From positions 62,001-126,000 of the forward strand of contig NZ_SMRU01000002.1 of NCBI RefSeq assembly GCF_004354015.1: 64,000 bases of DNA, written 5' to 3'. This DNA is from Arthrobacter terricola. Lineage in GTDB: Bacteria; Actinomycetota; Actinomycetes; Actinomycetales; Micrococcaceae. Each line of letters starts with the position of its first letter. The stretch's first letter is position 1. Below, piece after piece: positions 7,618-16,622 of the stretch. The translations under genes were made by a program, and so were the position numbers. The notes below the pieces were generated by a model. That model saw only the letters and a program-made list of their open reading frames with translations. It had not been told where the DNA came from and did no database searches.

Positions 7618-8500
7618 GAGGACGTGCTCCGCTCAGGGAGAAGGACGCAGTGCCGCTGACACCGTCGAGAGAGATGGAAAGTCCAAGTCGGGCTGCCACA
7701 GTCTTGATCAACGACAGCCCCTGACCTTGGTGCGCCATCTTGGACGAGTTCCCCACATCGACGACATCCGCGAGGGCGAACCGGTCACCCTTGAACGGAT
7801 TGGTAACTCGGACCCAATAGCTTTGGTCCGTGAAACCCCAAGTAACTTGGGCGGCCGTTTCTCCAGTCGCGTCAATCGAGGCGTCGATCGCGTTCTGGAA
7901 GACGTTCGAGAGCAACATCGAAAACAATCCTTCGTCTGTTTCAATGTCGATGCTGGCTTCGTCTGCAGAAGGTGCAACTGCCGGCGCGGTGTGGGTGTCT
8001 GGCCAGTTCTCGGACAAGATGTGCGGGAGGCTCAGACGGCGGAGGTTCAGCTCCTCACTGGACTTGATTATCGCGACGAGCCCGTCGATTCGACGCTGAA
8101 GCTTACGAACGGCATCGTTGGTCTTGCTGGTCCCGAAGGAGTCGATTTCGCCGTCGGCGGCAAGTCTTATCCATCCCACAGCGGGCGACAGCTCGTGCCT
8201 AACCAGAGCTGCGATGTCAACGTGCTCCGGCGCGGTAGCTTCGTCCCTTGCTGATACATCAGTTACCTGCAACCCTGCAGAGGAGCCTCCGCGCGATGTG
8301 TCAGTCGATCTCTGCCGTGACTCCAAGACTTGAAGCAGTAAACGACGCACCTGGGGAACTGTCTCGGTCTGGAGAGCATTCATGAGCGCTCGGGTGGTGA
8401 TTGCCTTTGGATGCTGGATGAGCCACCCTGCCGCCCTCGCGCGATTGCTCGGAGCCGTCGACCCGAGGCCTTGCAGTTCGTCCGGTGTTTCGGCTGTCAT
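7610..8500 (-). CDS. soluble histidine kinase with HEAT-like N-terminus
   Basis: 296 residues with no membrane segment or signal peptide. Residues ~17-62 (ARAAGWLIQHPKAITTRALM and following) look like HEAT-type helices. A phosphoacceptor H-box, VRHELSPAVGWI, lies near residue 102. The HATPase region has an N-box, LLSNVFQNAIDAS (~200), and a G2 box, GQGLSLIKTVAARLG, near 270. The G1 box is reduced to RVTNPFKGD, as in divergent GHKL kinases. It starts inside the ATPase stop (ATGA) and overlaps the receiver-kinase gene by 8 bases, so the three proteins are made together. It is the likely phosphodonor for D56 of the downstream protein. Confidence 0.85.
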   Translation of the reverse strand: MTAETPDELQGLGSTAPSNRARAAGWLIQHPKAITTRALMNALQTETVPQVRRLLLQVLESRQRSTDTSRGGSSAGLQVTDVSARDEATAPEHVDIAALVRHELSPAVGWIRLAADGEIDSFGTSKTNDAVRKLQRRIDGLVAIIKSSEELNLRRLSLPHILSENWPDTHTAPAVAPSADEASIDIETDEGLFSMLLSNVFQNAIDASIDATGETAAQVTWGFTDQSYWVRVTNPFKGDRFALADVVDVGNSSKMAHQGQGLSLIKTVAARLGLSISLDGVSGTASFSLSGARPHG

Positions 8501-10329
8501 CCCAAGCCGCCATGCTCGGTATAGAAGGCCGAGCGACGGGCGAATGCCTCACGCCCGCCCTCCATCAGCCGCGTGATCTTGTCTACAACGACGTCTGAAT
8601 CGATCGCCCCCTTGACGTCAACTCTTCCGACTTTTCCATCACTGCCCAGAACAACAACGTTGTTAGCGGAGCCGAGCACCGGGATATTGGCGTTGTGTGT
8701 GGCGACAATCGTTTGGGCGCCACCTTGTCGGCGTGCGTTAAGGCCGCTCACGACATTGGCGACCAGGAAGGCGTTGTCCAAGTGATCTTCAGGCTGGTCA
8801 AGAATCAGGGTGCGTTCCGGTTCCGAGAGAACGATCGGCAGGGTGACGGCGCACTTCTGACCTGTTGAGAGCGCATCAACGCTCTTGTCAACCGATCCAT
8901 CCCGCAGACGGAAGTCAACGCTGTCTTTCAGGCGAATGCTGCCCAACCCTTGAAGGAGATCCCGCTCATTCAGGTTCTCAATCAGCCTATGCGCTCGATC
9001 CTCAGCGATATCGGCTACAGCTGCGAGCCCGGTGGCATCCCCGCTTTCGACCATCTCCAAGAGCTGCCTCGGCAGCACACGATCCGCCACGGCGTCAATC
9101 AATGCAGCGCGGGTATTACTCCCACGGAGCGAGTCTTGAAGGAACCTTCGGAAGTCGCTTGCTTCTGCTAAGTGGTCGACGACTACCACAACGTTGTTGG
9201 CGATCTGCGCGGTTGTCGACCGTGCTACGGCGGCTCTCGTGTCGTAAAGTGCCTCTTCCGCTTGCTCGACGGCATCAAGCATCCGCCCTCGACGCTCCAA
9301 GAGACCTGCATACCGGGACTCCAGCTCGCGCACGGCGGCGTCGTTCTCATCGAGCGCACGGAGCGCGGTGTCAACGTTCCTGAGCTGCGCGGTGATCTGA
9401 CCGAGCCCGGCCTCCGCTTCTTCGAGTTCTTCCCTGATCGGCGCTGCGGCTTCGCGAGCGCTTATGTTCCGCTCTCGGGTTTCAGCTTCAGCGGTGTCGA
9501 GGTGAGTTCGGGCCGCAAGGAGTGCCGCAGCGACACTTTCCGAGAGACCTACGGCCTGGCTGAGCGCGTCACGTACTGCTGGCACTTGCGCCAAGGACGC
9601 GGCTCGCTCTGTCGTGACGCGCAGCCGGTCGAGCGCGCGTTGTTGGGAGACCAGCAGCTCAGTGACCTCGCCGCGAACCCCTTCGATGCGCTCAAGGTCC
9701 TGTCCACTTGAGATGACTCGCTCCTCCGCCTCTCGGAGAAGATCGCGTTGCTCAGAAAGCTGGGCGGTGCTTCCTCCAAGTAGGGCCGTCTCCTGCGACA
9801 AGAAGAGGTTTCGATCTGCGGTAAGCCGATCACGCTTCTTCGACTCCTCGCGGCGTCGGTCCAACTCTGCTCGCACATCGAAGGCTTCGCCGGTCAACAC
9901 TTCGATCTCGCCGAAGTCGGGAAGCTCGTTGACCGCGCCAGTACGCAAGTCCAGAAGGTTTAGCCGACTGGGCGCGTCGGATGCGATCTCCTCAAGCTCG
10001 TTCTGCCCGAGCACAAGTACCGATTTAGAGAGGTCGAGTCGCTGACCTCCGCCCTTCGCATCAACCACTAGATGACGGCCACCGTCCTCAGACTCCACGT
10101 CAACGATGACCTCGCCAGTGCCAAGCACGGCATCAAGGAATGCTTGTCGGCTGCGGACAGCAGCGACGCTCTGCTCGGCGTGCTGCGCGCCCACGGCGTG
10201 GCGAAGTAGCTCCAAGAGCGTGGTCTTGCCCGCGCCTCGGGGTCCGACGACCACGTTCAGACCATGATCCAGCGATACGTCCAGCCCGTTGAGGAAGCCG
10301 CCAGTCACCCGGATGCGCGAAATCCACAT
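8497..10329 (-). CDS. SMC-like AAA ATPase, first gene of a three-gene operon
   Basis: About 610 residues. ATG 10329 is preferred over an upstream TTG because GGAAGG ends six bases before it. The N-terminal Walker A is GPRGAGKTT (K35). Long charged coiled coils run from ~150 to ~400 (DRRREESKKRDRL and similar). The C-terminal half-site has the signature LSTGQK and an unusual Walker B, TLILDQPEDHLDN, then a switch-like ATHNANIPVLG. The DQPEDxLDN form is shared with TrlF- and RecF/OLD-like ATPases of defence systems. No nuclease domain is seen. The gene overlaps the histidine-kinase gene by four bases. I infer a sensor or scaffold on nucleic acid that gates the kinase pair. Confidence 0.85.
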   Translation of the reverse strand: MWISRIRVTGGFLNGLDVSLDHGLNVVVGPRGAGKTTLLELLRHAVGAQHAEQSVAAVRSRQAFLDAVLGTGEVIVDVESEDGGRHLVVDAKGGGQRLDLSKSVLVLGQNELEEIASDAPSRLNLLDLRTGAVNELPDFGEIEVLTGEAFDVRAELDRRREESKKRDRLTADRNLFLSQETALLGGSTAQLSEQRDLLREAEERVISSGQDLERIEGVRGEVTELLVSQQRALDRLRVTTERAASLAQVPAVRDALSQAVGLSESVAAALLAARTHLDTAEAETRERNISAREAAAPIREELEEAEAGLGQITAQLRNVDTALRALDENDAAVRELESRYAGLLERRGRMLDAVEQAEEALYDTRAAVARSTTAQIANNVVVVVDHLAEASDFRRFLQDSLRGSNTRAALIDAVADRVLPRQLLEMVESGDATGLAAVADIAEDRAHRLIENLNERDLLQGLGSIRLKDSVDFRLRDGSVDKSVDALSTGQKCAVTLPIVLSEPERTLILDQPEDHLDNAFLVANVVSGLNARRQGGAQTIVATHNANIPVLGSANNVVVLGSDGKVGRVDVKGAIDSDVVVDKITRLMEGGREAFARRSAFYTEHGGLG

Positions 10330-10777
10330 ACCCAACCTTCCTCTTGATTCGTCGCCAACGAGGCCCCACGCTTGCGGCAGCCCCGTTGACCAACACTACC
10401 GGCCGGCCACAGGCGAAGCCCGATTGCGGCGCGCGGGTGGCTCGAGTCGACGGACCATATGTCTGATCTCCGGCGGGATGGACATCACGATCGGCTGAAA
10501 CCACGACCGGCACCGCACGGTGACGTTGCAAACCTCTGCCGGATCGGCAAACCAGAGTGCCGGATCCTGTCCTGGTGCAAAAGCGCTCGCGCGACCCCAG
10601 AAACGTCACCGTGACGTTGTCCGAGAGCAACCCCTTCCAGGTATTCGCCGGAGAGCGACGGAAGGTGCGCTCCGCCTGACTGAACCTCGTCGAACGCGAG
10701 GATACCGGTCGGCCCTATCCAGTGGCCCGACTCTGAGGCGCTCGTACCGCAAGTCTTGAAGGCAATCCAGTCACCTG
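10330..10777. promoter_or_regulatory. upstream region of the ATPase operon with repeated CGTCAC/GTGACG sites
   Basis: About 450 bases hold no convincing gene. They contain a perfect palindrome, AACGTCACCGTGACGTT (10602-10618), and a second partial copy, CACGGTGACGTTGCA (10516-10530), 92 bases nearer the ATPase start. Both lie where the promoter of the minus-strand operon should be, so they are candidate operators. Confidence 0.5.
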
Positions 10778-11881
10778 CTAAATCTGTTCGGACTCAACTT
10801 CAAGGATGTCGTCATGCCGTAGCCGCCGGATTGGACGTCGCGCGGGCGTGGAGTTCACACGCGCTGCGGCCGACGATCCGTAATCATGCACCGTGAGCAG
10901 CGGCTGCGGCGGAGGCAACTCCAGGGAATCGAATGATGGATGATCGGGACGGGCCGCGACCCAGTCGATCGCCGAGCCGGTCATGAGCAGGTTGAGTTCC
11001 TCTCCGAAGGATTGTGTTTCCTCGCCGATTAGGTGGACCTCAGCGGGAAGGTTGCGGCGACCCGGGGGCCAGTATGCCAACAGAACAGCTGGCGTGACCG
11101 GGAGCATGATGACCTCGGCATTGGCGAATCCGCGACCGCCTTCCAGACGGACAAGATCTTCTGGCGCCGTGCCTGGCTTCGACGCGCCCCGCTTGACAGA
11201 TTCGTCCCGTTCGCTCTCTACAAGCACTGGCTCGTCACCGATGATCAGGAGCGGTTTGTCGAGGTGGATAAGCGAGGTAGAGCGAGTCTTGAGCGTCTCC
11301 TCGGCTCGTTCGGCGAGGTTTCCGAACATCTTGAGGTGGTCGTTCGGGTGGGGAACGAAGTCGACGTCCCGAATGTCCTCTTCTGTGATCCTGTCCGGAT
11401 TGAGAAGTTTGACGCTGTAGTCGGCAATGACCTCAATTGAGCGTCTTATGCGCATGCCCCGGACTGCTTGCATTGCGACAAACGCATCGAGGGTGGCGCG
11501 CTCCTCCAGAGTGAAGGCGCGCGGCTTTACGAAGGCGCGGAAGTCGAGATGCTGCCGGAGAATCTCTGCGGTCCCAGCTTCTACGGTGCTCAGAAGGGAT
11601 TCCAGGCTCGAGTCGAGGCCTGAACTGTCAGTGACCGCGGTGTAGAAGTCACGTACGGCGAGGTCATTAATCGAGCGCGTCGAGGCTTTGCCGTCGCGTC
11701 TGTTCCGAACTCTCAACTTACCGTCCTCCGACGCGAACCTCGCTAGAAGAAACCTGGGAACTATGTGGTGACGCTTGCCGACTGCCGCCTGGTGATCGAG
11801 GTTGCCAAGCCATTCACGTGCACGACGATCGGCCTCTCGATCGGAGGCGTGCGGTTGGAGAAGGTCAGTCATGCACTTCAT
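10778..11881 (-). CDS. DUF4238 domain protein
   Basis: About 367 residues. ATG 11881 is preferred over a GTG at 11902 because GGCAGGGA lies just upstream of it. HHIVPRFLLARFASEDGKLRV near residue 40 and DFYTAVTDSSGLDSSLESL are the N-terminal signature of DUF4238. GDEPVLVESER, GRGFANAEVIMLPVTPAVLL and GEETQSFGEELNLLM follow in the usual order. The function is unknown. Members often sit in defence or mobile loci, and the N-terminal H-H and later conserved acidic residues invite a nuclease-like hypothesis. It is encoded on the same strand, just upstream of the three-gene operon. Confidence 0.8.
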   Translation of the reverse strand: MKCMTDLLQPHASDREADRRAREWLGNLDHQAAVGKRHHIVPRFLLARFASEDGKLRVRNRRDGKASTRSINDLAVRDFYTAVTDSSGLDSSLESLLSTVEAGTAEILRQHLDFRAFVKPRAFTLEERATLDAFVAMQAVRGMRIRRSIEVIADYSVKLLNPDRITEEDIRDVDFVPHPNDHLKMFGNLAERAEETLKTRSTSLIHLDKPLLIIGDEPVLVESERDESVKRGASKPGTAPEDLVRLEGGRGFANAEVIMLPVTPAVLLAYWPPGRRNLPAEVHLIGEETQSFGEELNLLMTGSAIDWVAARPDHPSFDSLELPPPQPLLTVHDYGSSAAARVNSTPARRPIRRLRHDDILEVESEQI

Positions 11882-11964
11882 TATGTTCCCTGCCGCTGAC
11901 ACTCCCGCGTCGACGCACTCCGCCGCTTGGCAGCGCTGTCAGTCGTGCGGTTCCATGCACGGAG

Positions 11965-12189
11965 TCAGATCAGCAGGGTGAGCGTGAGCGGACCGATCCA
12001 GAGCATCTTGACGCCGTTCCAGATGCACATCACAGCGAGAACGCACAGGAGCTCGGAAGCCACGTCGTCATTCCGCGCCGTCAGGATGCTCGTGAGGTTG
12101 AAGCACCGGGCGGCAAGCAACATGGCGAGGATTCCCCACCTGAGTCCTCGACGGGTGCGAAGCCAGTCGCGGAGGATGTTGGTGGGCAA
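11965..12189 (-). CDS. small two-helix membrane protein, copy 1
   Basis: 74 residues: a basic N-terminus with TRRGLRWG, then two hydrophobic stretches (ILAMLLAARCFNL and LLCVLAVMCIWNGVKMLWIG). It is clearly homologous to the frameshifted copy at 16128-16471 (TRRGLKWGVPAMLLA; LCLWNALKLLGMGPVSVVLL). Similar small proteins are common in actinobacterial islands and carry no proven function. Its position between DUF4238 and HNH-NACHT genes may be accidental or functional. Confidence 0.65.
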   Translation of the reverse strand: MPTNILRDWLRTRRGLRWGILAMLLAARCFNLTSILTARNDDVASELLCVLAVMCIWNGVKMLWIGPLTLTLLI

Positions 12190-12586
12190 GCAGCGATTGC
12201 GGACGCTTACAGCTCAGCCGGATTGTGTCGCCAGTCCGCTCCAAGGGTGTCCGGCGACGAAGAACCTTGTGGGACTGCCTGGCGTGGGCTCACAACTGAG
12301 CCGATTGCGACACATCGCTGATCTGCAGCACCGAGTGAGCCGAATCTGCCAGGCAACTTGCCGTCAGTCCCCGCACCGTTGTTCAACTAATGCCATGTCC
12401 AACCTCCCATGCAACGCGGGAGGATGGCGATGCTTGGCTGTGTCGGCTTCGTCTGACGGTTCTGCGTCGTACCGGGGTGCCACGCACCACCCGCCCCACT
12501 CCTCAGCATCGTGTCTGAACTGTCCAAGCGGTCTTTGTCAGTGACAGCTGGAAGAATGGCGGTGAACTTCGAACGTCAGGAGCAAA
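12190..12586. other. intergenic before the HNH-NACHT gene
   Basis: Roughly 400 bases without a gene I can support. The final bases (CAGGAGCAAA before ATG 12587) supply the ribosome-binding site of the HNH-NACHT gene. Confidence 0.5.
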
Positions 12587-15500
12587 ATGGGCATCAGCGC
12601 GACCACACGCAAGGCCCTATGGACACGTGCCCACAACGAGTGCGCCTTCCCCACCTGCATTCAGGAACTCACTTTTGATGCTGACACATCGGCCTCGGGC
12701 ACCGCCAAAGTGATTGTTCTCGGTGAGGAGGCCCACATCCGAGCCCAGAGCCCCGGCGGGCCGCGGTACGACGCAGGCTATGCCGACGTCGACGGGTACG
12801 AAAACCTCATGCTGATGTGCCCGACGCACCACTCGATGATCGACGCGAACTACGGACAAGATTTTCCTGTCAAGGACTTGCTCAAGATGAAGGCCAATCA
12901 CGAGAGCAACCAAGCTCGGCGGGAGGAGTTACGGACGACCTTGAGGGCCTACCTCGGCGATCGTTATGCAGCAGAGAACACCGTGCAGTTTCAGCAAGCC
13001 GAACTGCGCGGCCCTTCGGTCGAGGCGATGTTCGTAGACGTTCCAGTCGGCTGCAAGCAAGATGGATCCGAACTGGCAGGGCTGCTGGCGCAGATTGCCA
13101 AGGACGCTCCCGGCGACACCGACGAGTTAGAACGCTCATCCGGCCTCATCATCACTGGGGCGACGCAAGCTCTTTTGCACCCCGATTGGGCCGGAAATGC
13201 GGTTCTGATTGGAGGGCCCGGCCAGGGCAAGTCCACCGTGTTGCAGTATGTATGCCAGTTCCACAGGGCCCGCCGACTTGGCCTGAGCGGGTACGCAGCG
13301 GGACAATCCGAACCGGCGCGCGCGACCACCGTAGCGCGTTTCCCCGTGAGAATTGACCTACGCAAATACGCCCAATGGGCGGAACGGCCGCAGTCGCAGC
13401 GAGGCAAGAACCGAAGAAGTCCCCAACCTTCAAAGCACAATGACAGCAACTGGCGGAGTTTCGAAGAATACATTGTCGACGACATCAAACGGCACATCGG
13501 GGCCAACGACTTCACACCGCAGGATCTGGTGCTATTGCTTTCAACCGAACCCGTCTTGTTCGCTTTGGACGGCCTCGACGAAGTCGCAAGTCTCACCATT
13601 CGCGCAAAAGTAGTCGATGAGATCGTCCGGATGCGCGGACGACTCAGCCCAGACTCCGCGGACCTTGTCATTCTGGTCGCGACCCGGCCCGGAACGTCTC
13701 TGCAACCCTTAGTGTCTTCCGGGGTCTTTCCAATTCTCCGCCTTCAGCGACTGACGCAGGGTCTGCGCCTGCAATACTTACGCCAGTGGGTCGAAGTCTC
13801 TCAGCTTTCGGAGGACGCCGCTGCCCGGCTCCAGTCCACATTCATGGATAGCCAGCATGTGCCACACGTCAGCGAGCTCGCGTCCTACCCGATGCAACTC
13901 GCCATCCTGCTGCACCTGCTCTACCGACGTCAGCTTCTCCCCCAGCAACGAACCGAGCTATACGCCGAGTACCTCAAGACATTTCTAGACCGTGAACAGA
14001 CGGAGGATAAAGAGCCTCTTCTTGCTGATCAGCGGCGAGTCGTCGAAGACACTCATGCCTATCTTGGCTGGTATCTTCAGACCAAGGCAGAGCAAGGGCA
14101 GAGTTCCGGGTCCATTACCCGCGAAGAACTTCGCCGTCTGTTGCGCACCTACCTCGCCGGGCAGCCTAAAGAACAGGAACTCGCCGAGGAACTGTATTCC
14201 GCAATCACAGATCGGGTGCTCTGTCTTGTCGAGCGCGACGATGCATTCGAGTTCGAAGTCCAATCGCTGCGTGAGTATTTCGCGGCACTGCACATCTTCG
14301 AGAACCTCACACCGAAAGGCAACGGAAACTCACGTGACGACGGCCTGAACGCGCTGCTCGAACGCCCCTACTGGGCGAACGTGTGCCGCTTCTTCGTCGG
14401 CATGCTCACGAGAGGTGAAGTTCGGGCGCTGGTCGGCAACTTTCTGAGCGTCGAGAAGAAGGTCTCACCGCGGCCACTCGTGCGAGCAATGGCTGTGACG
14501 ATTCTCAACGATCGGATCTACGACGGCCTTACGAACGACGAAATTCGGGGTGTTGTAGACTTCATACTTAGCGGTCCCGGGGTAGTCCTTGCCGAGGATG
14601 GAGCGCTCGATTCCTCGGGCAGTCCCCTCCGGCTCAGCGAGCGCGCCGGTCGAGCACAGGCCGTTGAACACCTCAAATCACGTCTCGACAACGATTCGAG
14701 CCCCGCCTGTCGTGATGCGATCATCCGAAGCCTTGTCGCCCATTCTCTGCCTACTGACAACCTATCGGACTGGTGGTGGGAGCGATTTGCCCCAACCGTG
14801 ACCTGGCTTGAAGGCGCCGGAAAACTTGGGGCGTTTGCCCAGCTCACCCCAGAGCAGTCTGAACAACTCGCAGCGGCTCTGTCGAACGTGGACTTGCCGA
14901 CCTGTTCCCGGTCTGCGCTCCTCTGTATCGGCGGCTACGATGGGCACGAACAGCGCATTGTTCAGATGGTGTTCACCGATCTCAATGACGGCGCCGCGGA
15001 AACCCTTGAGGTACCCGCAATCCAATCTGACCTCGGTGTGCTGTCTTCGTGCGCCGTAGCGATACTCGACGGACGCTCGGCTGGCTATTCCAGCGATTCC
15101 GCGGTTCCGCGATCCACAACAGCTCTGGCGACTGGTCAGGCAGCAAAGACTATTGGGGCTGCCCCTGGGTCATCTGCTGCGCTTGACTGGGAGCAATACT
15201 TGAGTGCCATCGCGGCGACTTGGGATGACGGGTGGGTATTGCGGCGGGCGGTGTCGAAAGCGCCCGCCACAGTTGACCTCGCGTCGATGTCCGTACGTTC
15301 AAAATCGCCAGCACTCGCCAGCGCAGCACATGACGAAGCCGAATATCGGGCCCACAAGGCTGATACTGAGTGGTGGCGAGCAACGATTGTTGCTGCTTCA
15401 AGCGGACGTGCACTGATGCTCGCCGTCATCGCCACATTCGAGAATGCGCGCGCTTCTGTGATCGTTGCAATCGCATCCGATCTCGATGAAGCCGTGCGCC

Positions 15501-16003
15501 GACTTGATGCGAAGCAGTTCCAAACTGTGGAACGTGCTTTGCGCCGATACGCCTTATCGCATCGCCATCGTACTCTCGATCTGCAAGAACCTCTCCGTCT
15601 TCACCGCGTAGATTTCTCCGGGCGAGTGCTTTGGCTCGTATGGATAATCGGGACAGATTCAACGCGCGAACGGATCCCTTCGTATCTTGAGGCCGACCTC
15701 GCCGATGTGTTTCTGGCCGGAGCCGCGGACGCGCGCGCTGCCGTCAGCGCTTCTCGAACGAAGCGAAAACTGAAACTCGACAACTTCCGACACGCACGGC
15801 GCTCCCTGTCGACGAGCGGTTGGGCAAACCCGGCGTATCTCGCCACCATGACGATCTCGATGGCCAAAGCAATTTTAGAGGAGCCCGAACCTTGGCCAGC
15901 CGATCTCGTTCAGGTAGCTGCAGATCGTCTGGACACCCAGGCCGGCTCACGTGTGATACCGCTGGCCGACGTTGCCAGCGATAACCACTGGTTCGGAACC
16001 TAA
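12587..16003 (+). CDS. HNH-NACHT STAND NTPase, likely immune effector
   Basis: 1138 residues. Residues 10-105 form an HNH nuclease-type zinc fold: ECAFPTC, then EEAHI, then NLMLMCPTHHSMID. A NACHT NTPase follows, with Walker A GGPGQGKST near 209-217 and Walker B LFALDGLDEVA near 322; RPGTSLQPL follows it. The C-terminal ~650 residues are helical and repeat-like, the expected ligand-sensing region. NACHT proteins with N-terminal effector domains are known bacterial anti-phage STAND proteins. By analogy, ligand binding by the C-terminus would oligomerise the NTPase and activate DNA cleavage by HNH; that mechanism is inferred. The gene is alone on the plus strand. Confidence 0.88.
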   Translation: MGISATTRKALWTRAHNECAFPTCIQELTFDADTSASGTAKVIVLGEEAHIRAQSPGGPRYDAGYADVDGYENLMLMCPTHHSMIDANYGQDFPVKDLLKMKANHESNQARREELRTTLRAYLGDRYAAENTVQFQQAELRGPSVEAMFVDVPVGCKQDGSELAGLLAQIAKDAPGDTDELERSSGLIITGATQALLHPDWAGNAVLIGGPGQGKSTVLQYVCQFHRARRLGLSGYAAGQSEPARATTVARFPVRIDLRKYAQWAERPQSQRGKNRRSPQPSKHNDSNWRSFEEYIVDDIKRHIGANDFTPQDLVLLLSTEPVLFALDGLDEVASLTIRAKVVDEIVRMRGRLSPDSADLVILVATRPGTSLQPLVSSGVFPILRLQRLTQGLRLQYLRQWVEVSQLSEDAAARLQSTFMDSQHVPHVSELASYPMQLAILLHLLYRRQLLPQQRTELYAEYLKTFLDREQTEDKEPLLADQRRVVEDTHAYLGWYLQTKAEQGQSSGSITREELRRLLRTYLAGQPKEQELAEELYSAITDRVLCLVERDDAFEFEVQSLREYFAALHIFENLTPKGNGNSRDDGLNALLERPYWANVCRFFVGMLTRGEVRALVGNFLSVEKKVSPRPLVRAMAVTILNDRIYDGLTNDEIRGVVDFILSGPGVVLAEDGALDSSGSPLRLSERAGRAQAVEHLKSRLDNDSSPACRDAIIRSLVAHSLPTDNLSDWWWERFAPTVTWLEGAGKLGAFAQLTPEQSEQLAAALSNVDLPTCSRSALLCIGGYDGHEQRIVQMVFTDLNDGAAETLEVPAIQSDLGVLSSCAVAILDGRSAGYSSDSAVPRSTTALATGQAAKTIGAAPGSSAALDWEQYLSAIAATWDDGWVLRRAVSKAPATVDLASMSVRSKSPALASAAHDEAEYRAHKADTEWWRATIVAASSGRALMLAVIATFENARASVIVAIASDLDEAVRRLDAKQFQTVERALRRYALSHRHRTLDLQEPLRLHRVDFSGRVLWLVWIIGTDSTRERIPSYLEADLADVFLAGAADARAAVSASRTKRKLKLDNFRHARRSLSTSGWANPAYLATMTISMAKAILEEPEPWPADLVQVAADRLDTQAGSRVIPLADVASDNHWFGT

Positions 16004-16127
16004 GACGGGCTTCCGTTCTGGGGGGACTGGCCAAACCAGGCGAGACGGATTTTCAGGTCTCCCTTGATCAAAACGTCTGGTTCGAGTCGCTCCAACGTTC
16101 AACTCAACGATTCCAGCAAGGCATCGA

Positions 16128-16471
16128 CTAGGCATCTTGTCGTCCGTTTCCAAACCGCGGGCGACGGAGCAATTTGTGCCGGGTGGCTCTCAGAAGGAGC
16201 ACCACGCTGACTGGCCCCATTCCGAGCAATTTGAGGGCGTTCCAGAGGCAGAGCAGGATGACGAGGTTGAGCCATCCAGGCGCACCCCCGCAGCGAGAAG
16301 TTCCGAGCACGTTCGAGCGATTAGCAGGTACGGGATGGCAAGCAGCATCGCCGGCACGCCCCACTTCAGTCCTCGACGCGTGCGGATCGCCTCAAGGAGG
16401 ACGTTGCTAGGTGTGTAGCGTCGCAGAAGACTCCGGACATGGATGCTGGCGGTCCAGATAAGGCGGAGCAT
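16128..16471 (-). pseudogene. small two-helix membrane protein, copy 2, frameshifted
   Basis: The first half (NVLLEAIRTRRGLKWG, VPAMLLAIPYLLIARTC) and the second half (PGWLNLVILLCLWNALKLLG, MGPVSVVLLLRAT) lie in different minus-strand frames, with the break near 16290. Together they form a complete homologue of the protein at 11965-12189, with a longer C-terminus. A frameshift has inactivated it unless there is a sequencing error. Confidence 0.65.
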
Positions 16472-16622
16472 GGCATTGCCCTTTCAGGTGTTCGGCGATG
16501 AGAACTTGAAAGGGCCTGCACGCGAAGGGCGGGGCCGTGCTGCCGCGACGAGCGTCAGCGAAATAGAACGCCTCGTTCGTCACTTTACGACTCAGGGCAG
16601 CGCTTTGGAAGGCCGAGGGGCC

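Noticed and set aside
6208-10329. Calling the operon a known Detocs system
   Set aside because: Detocs has a kinase, a buffer protein and a receiver-effector, but no SMC-like ATPase and no APH output as far as I know; the identity cannot be claimed.
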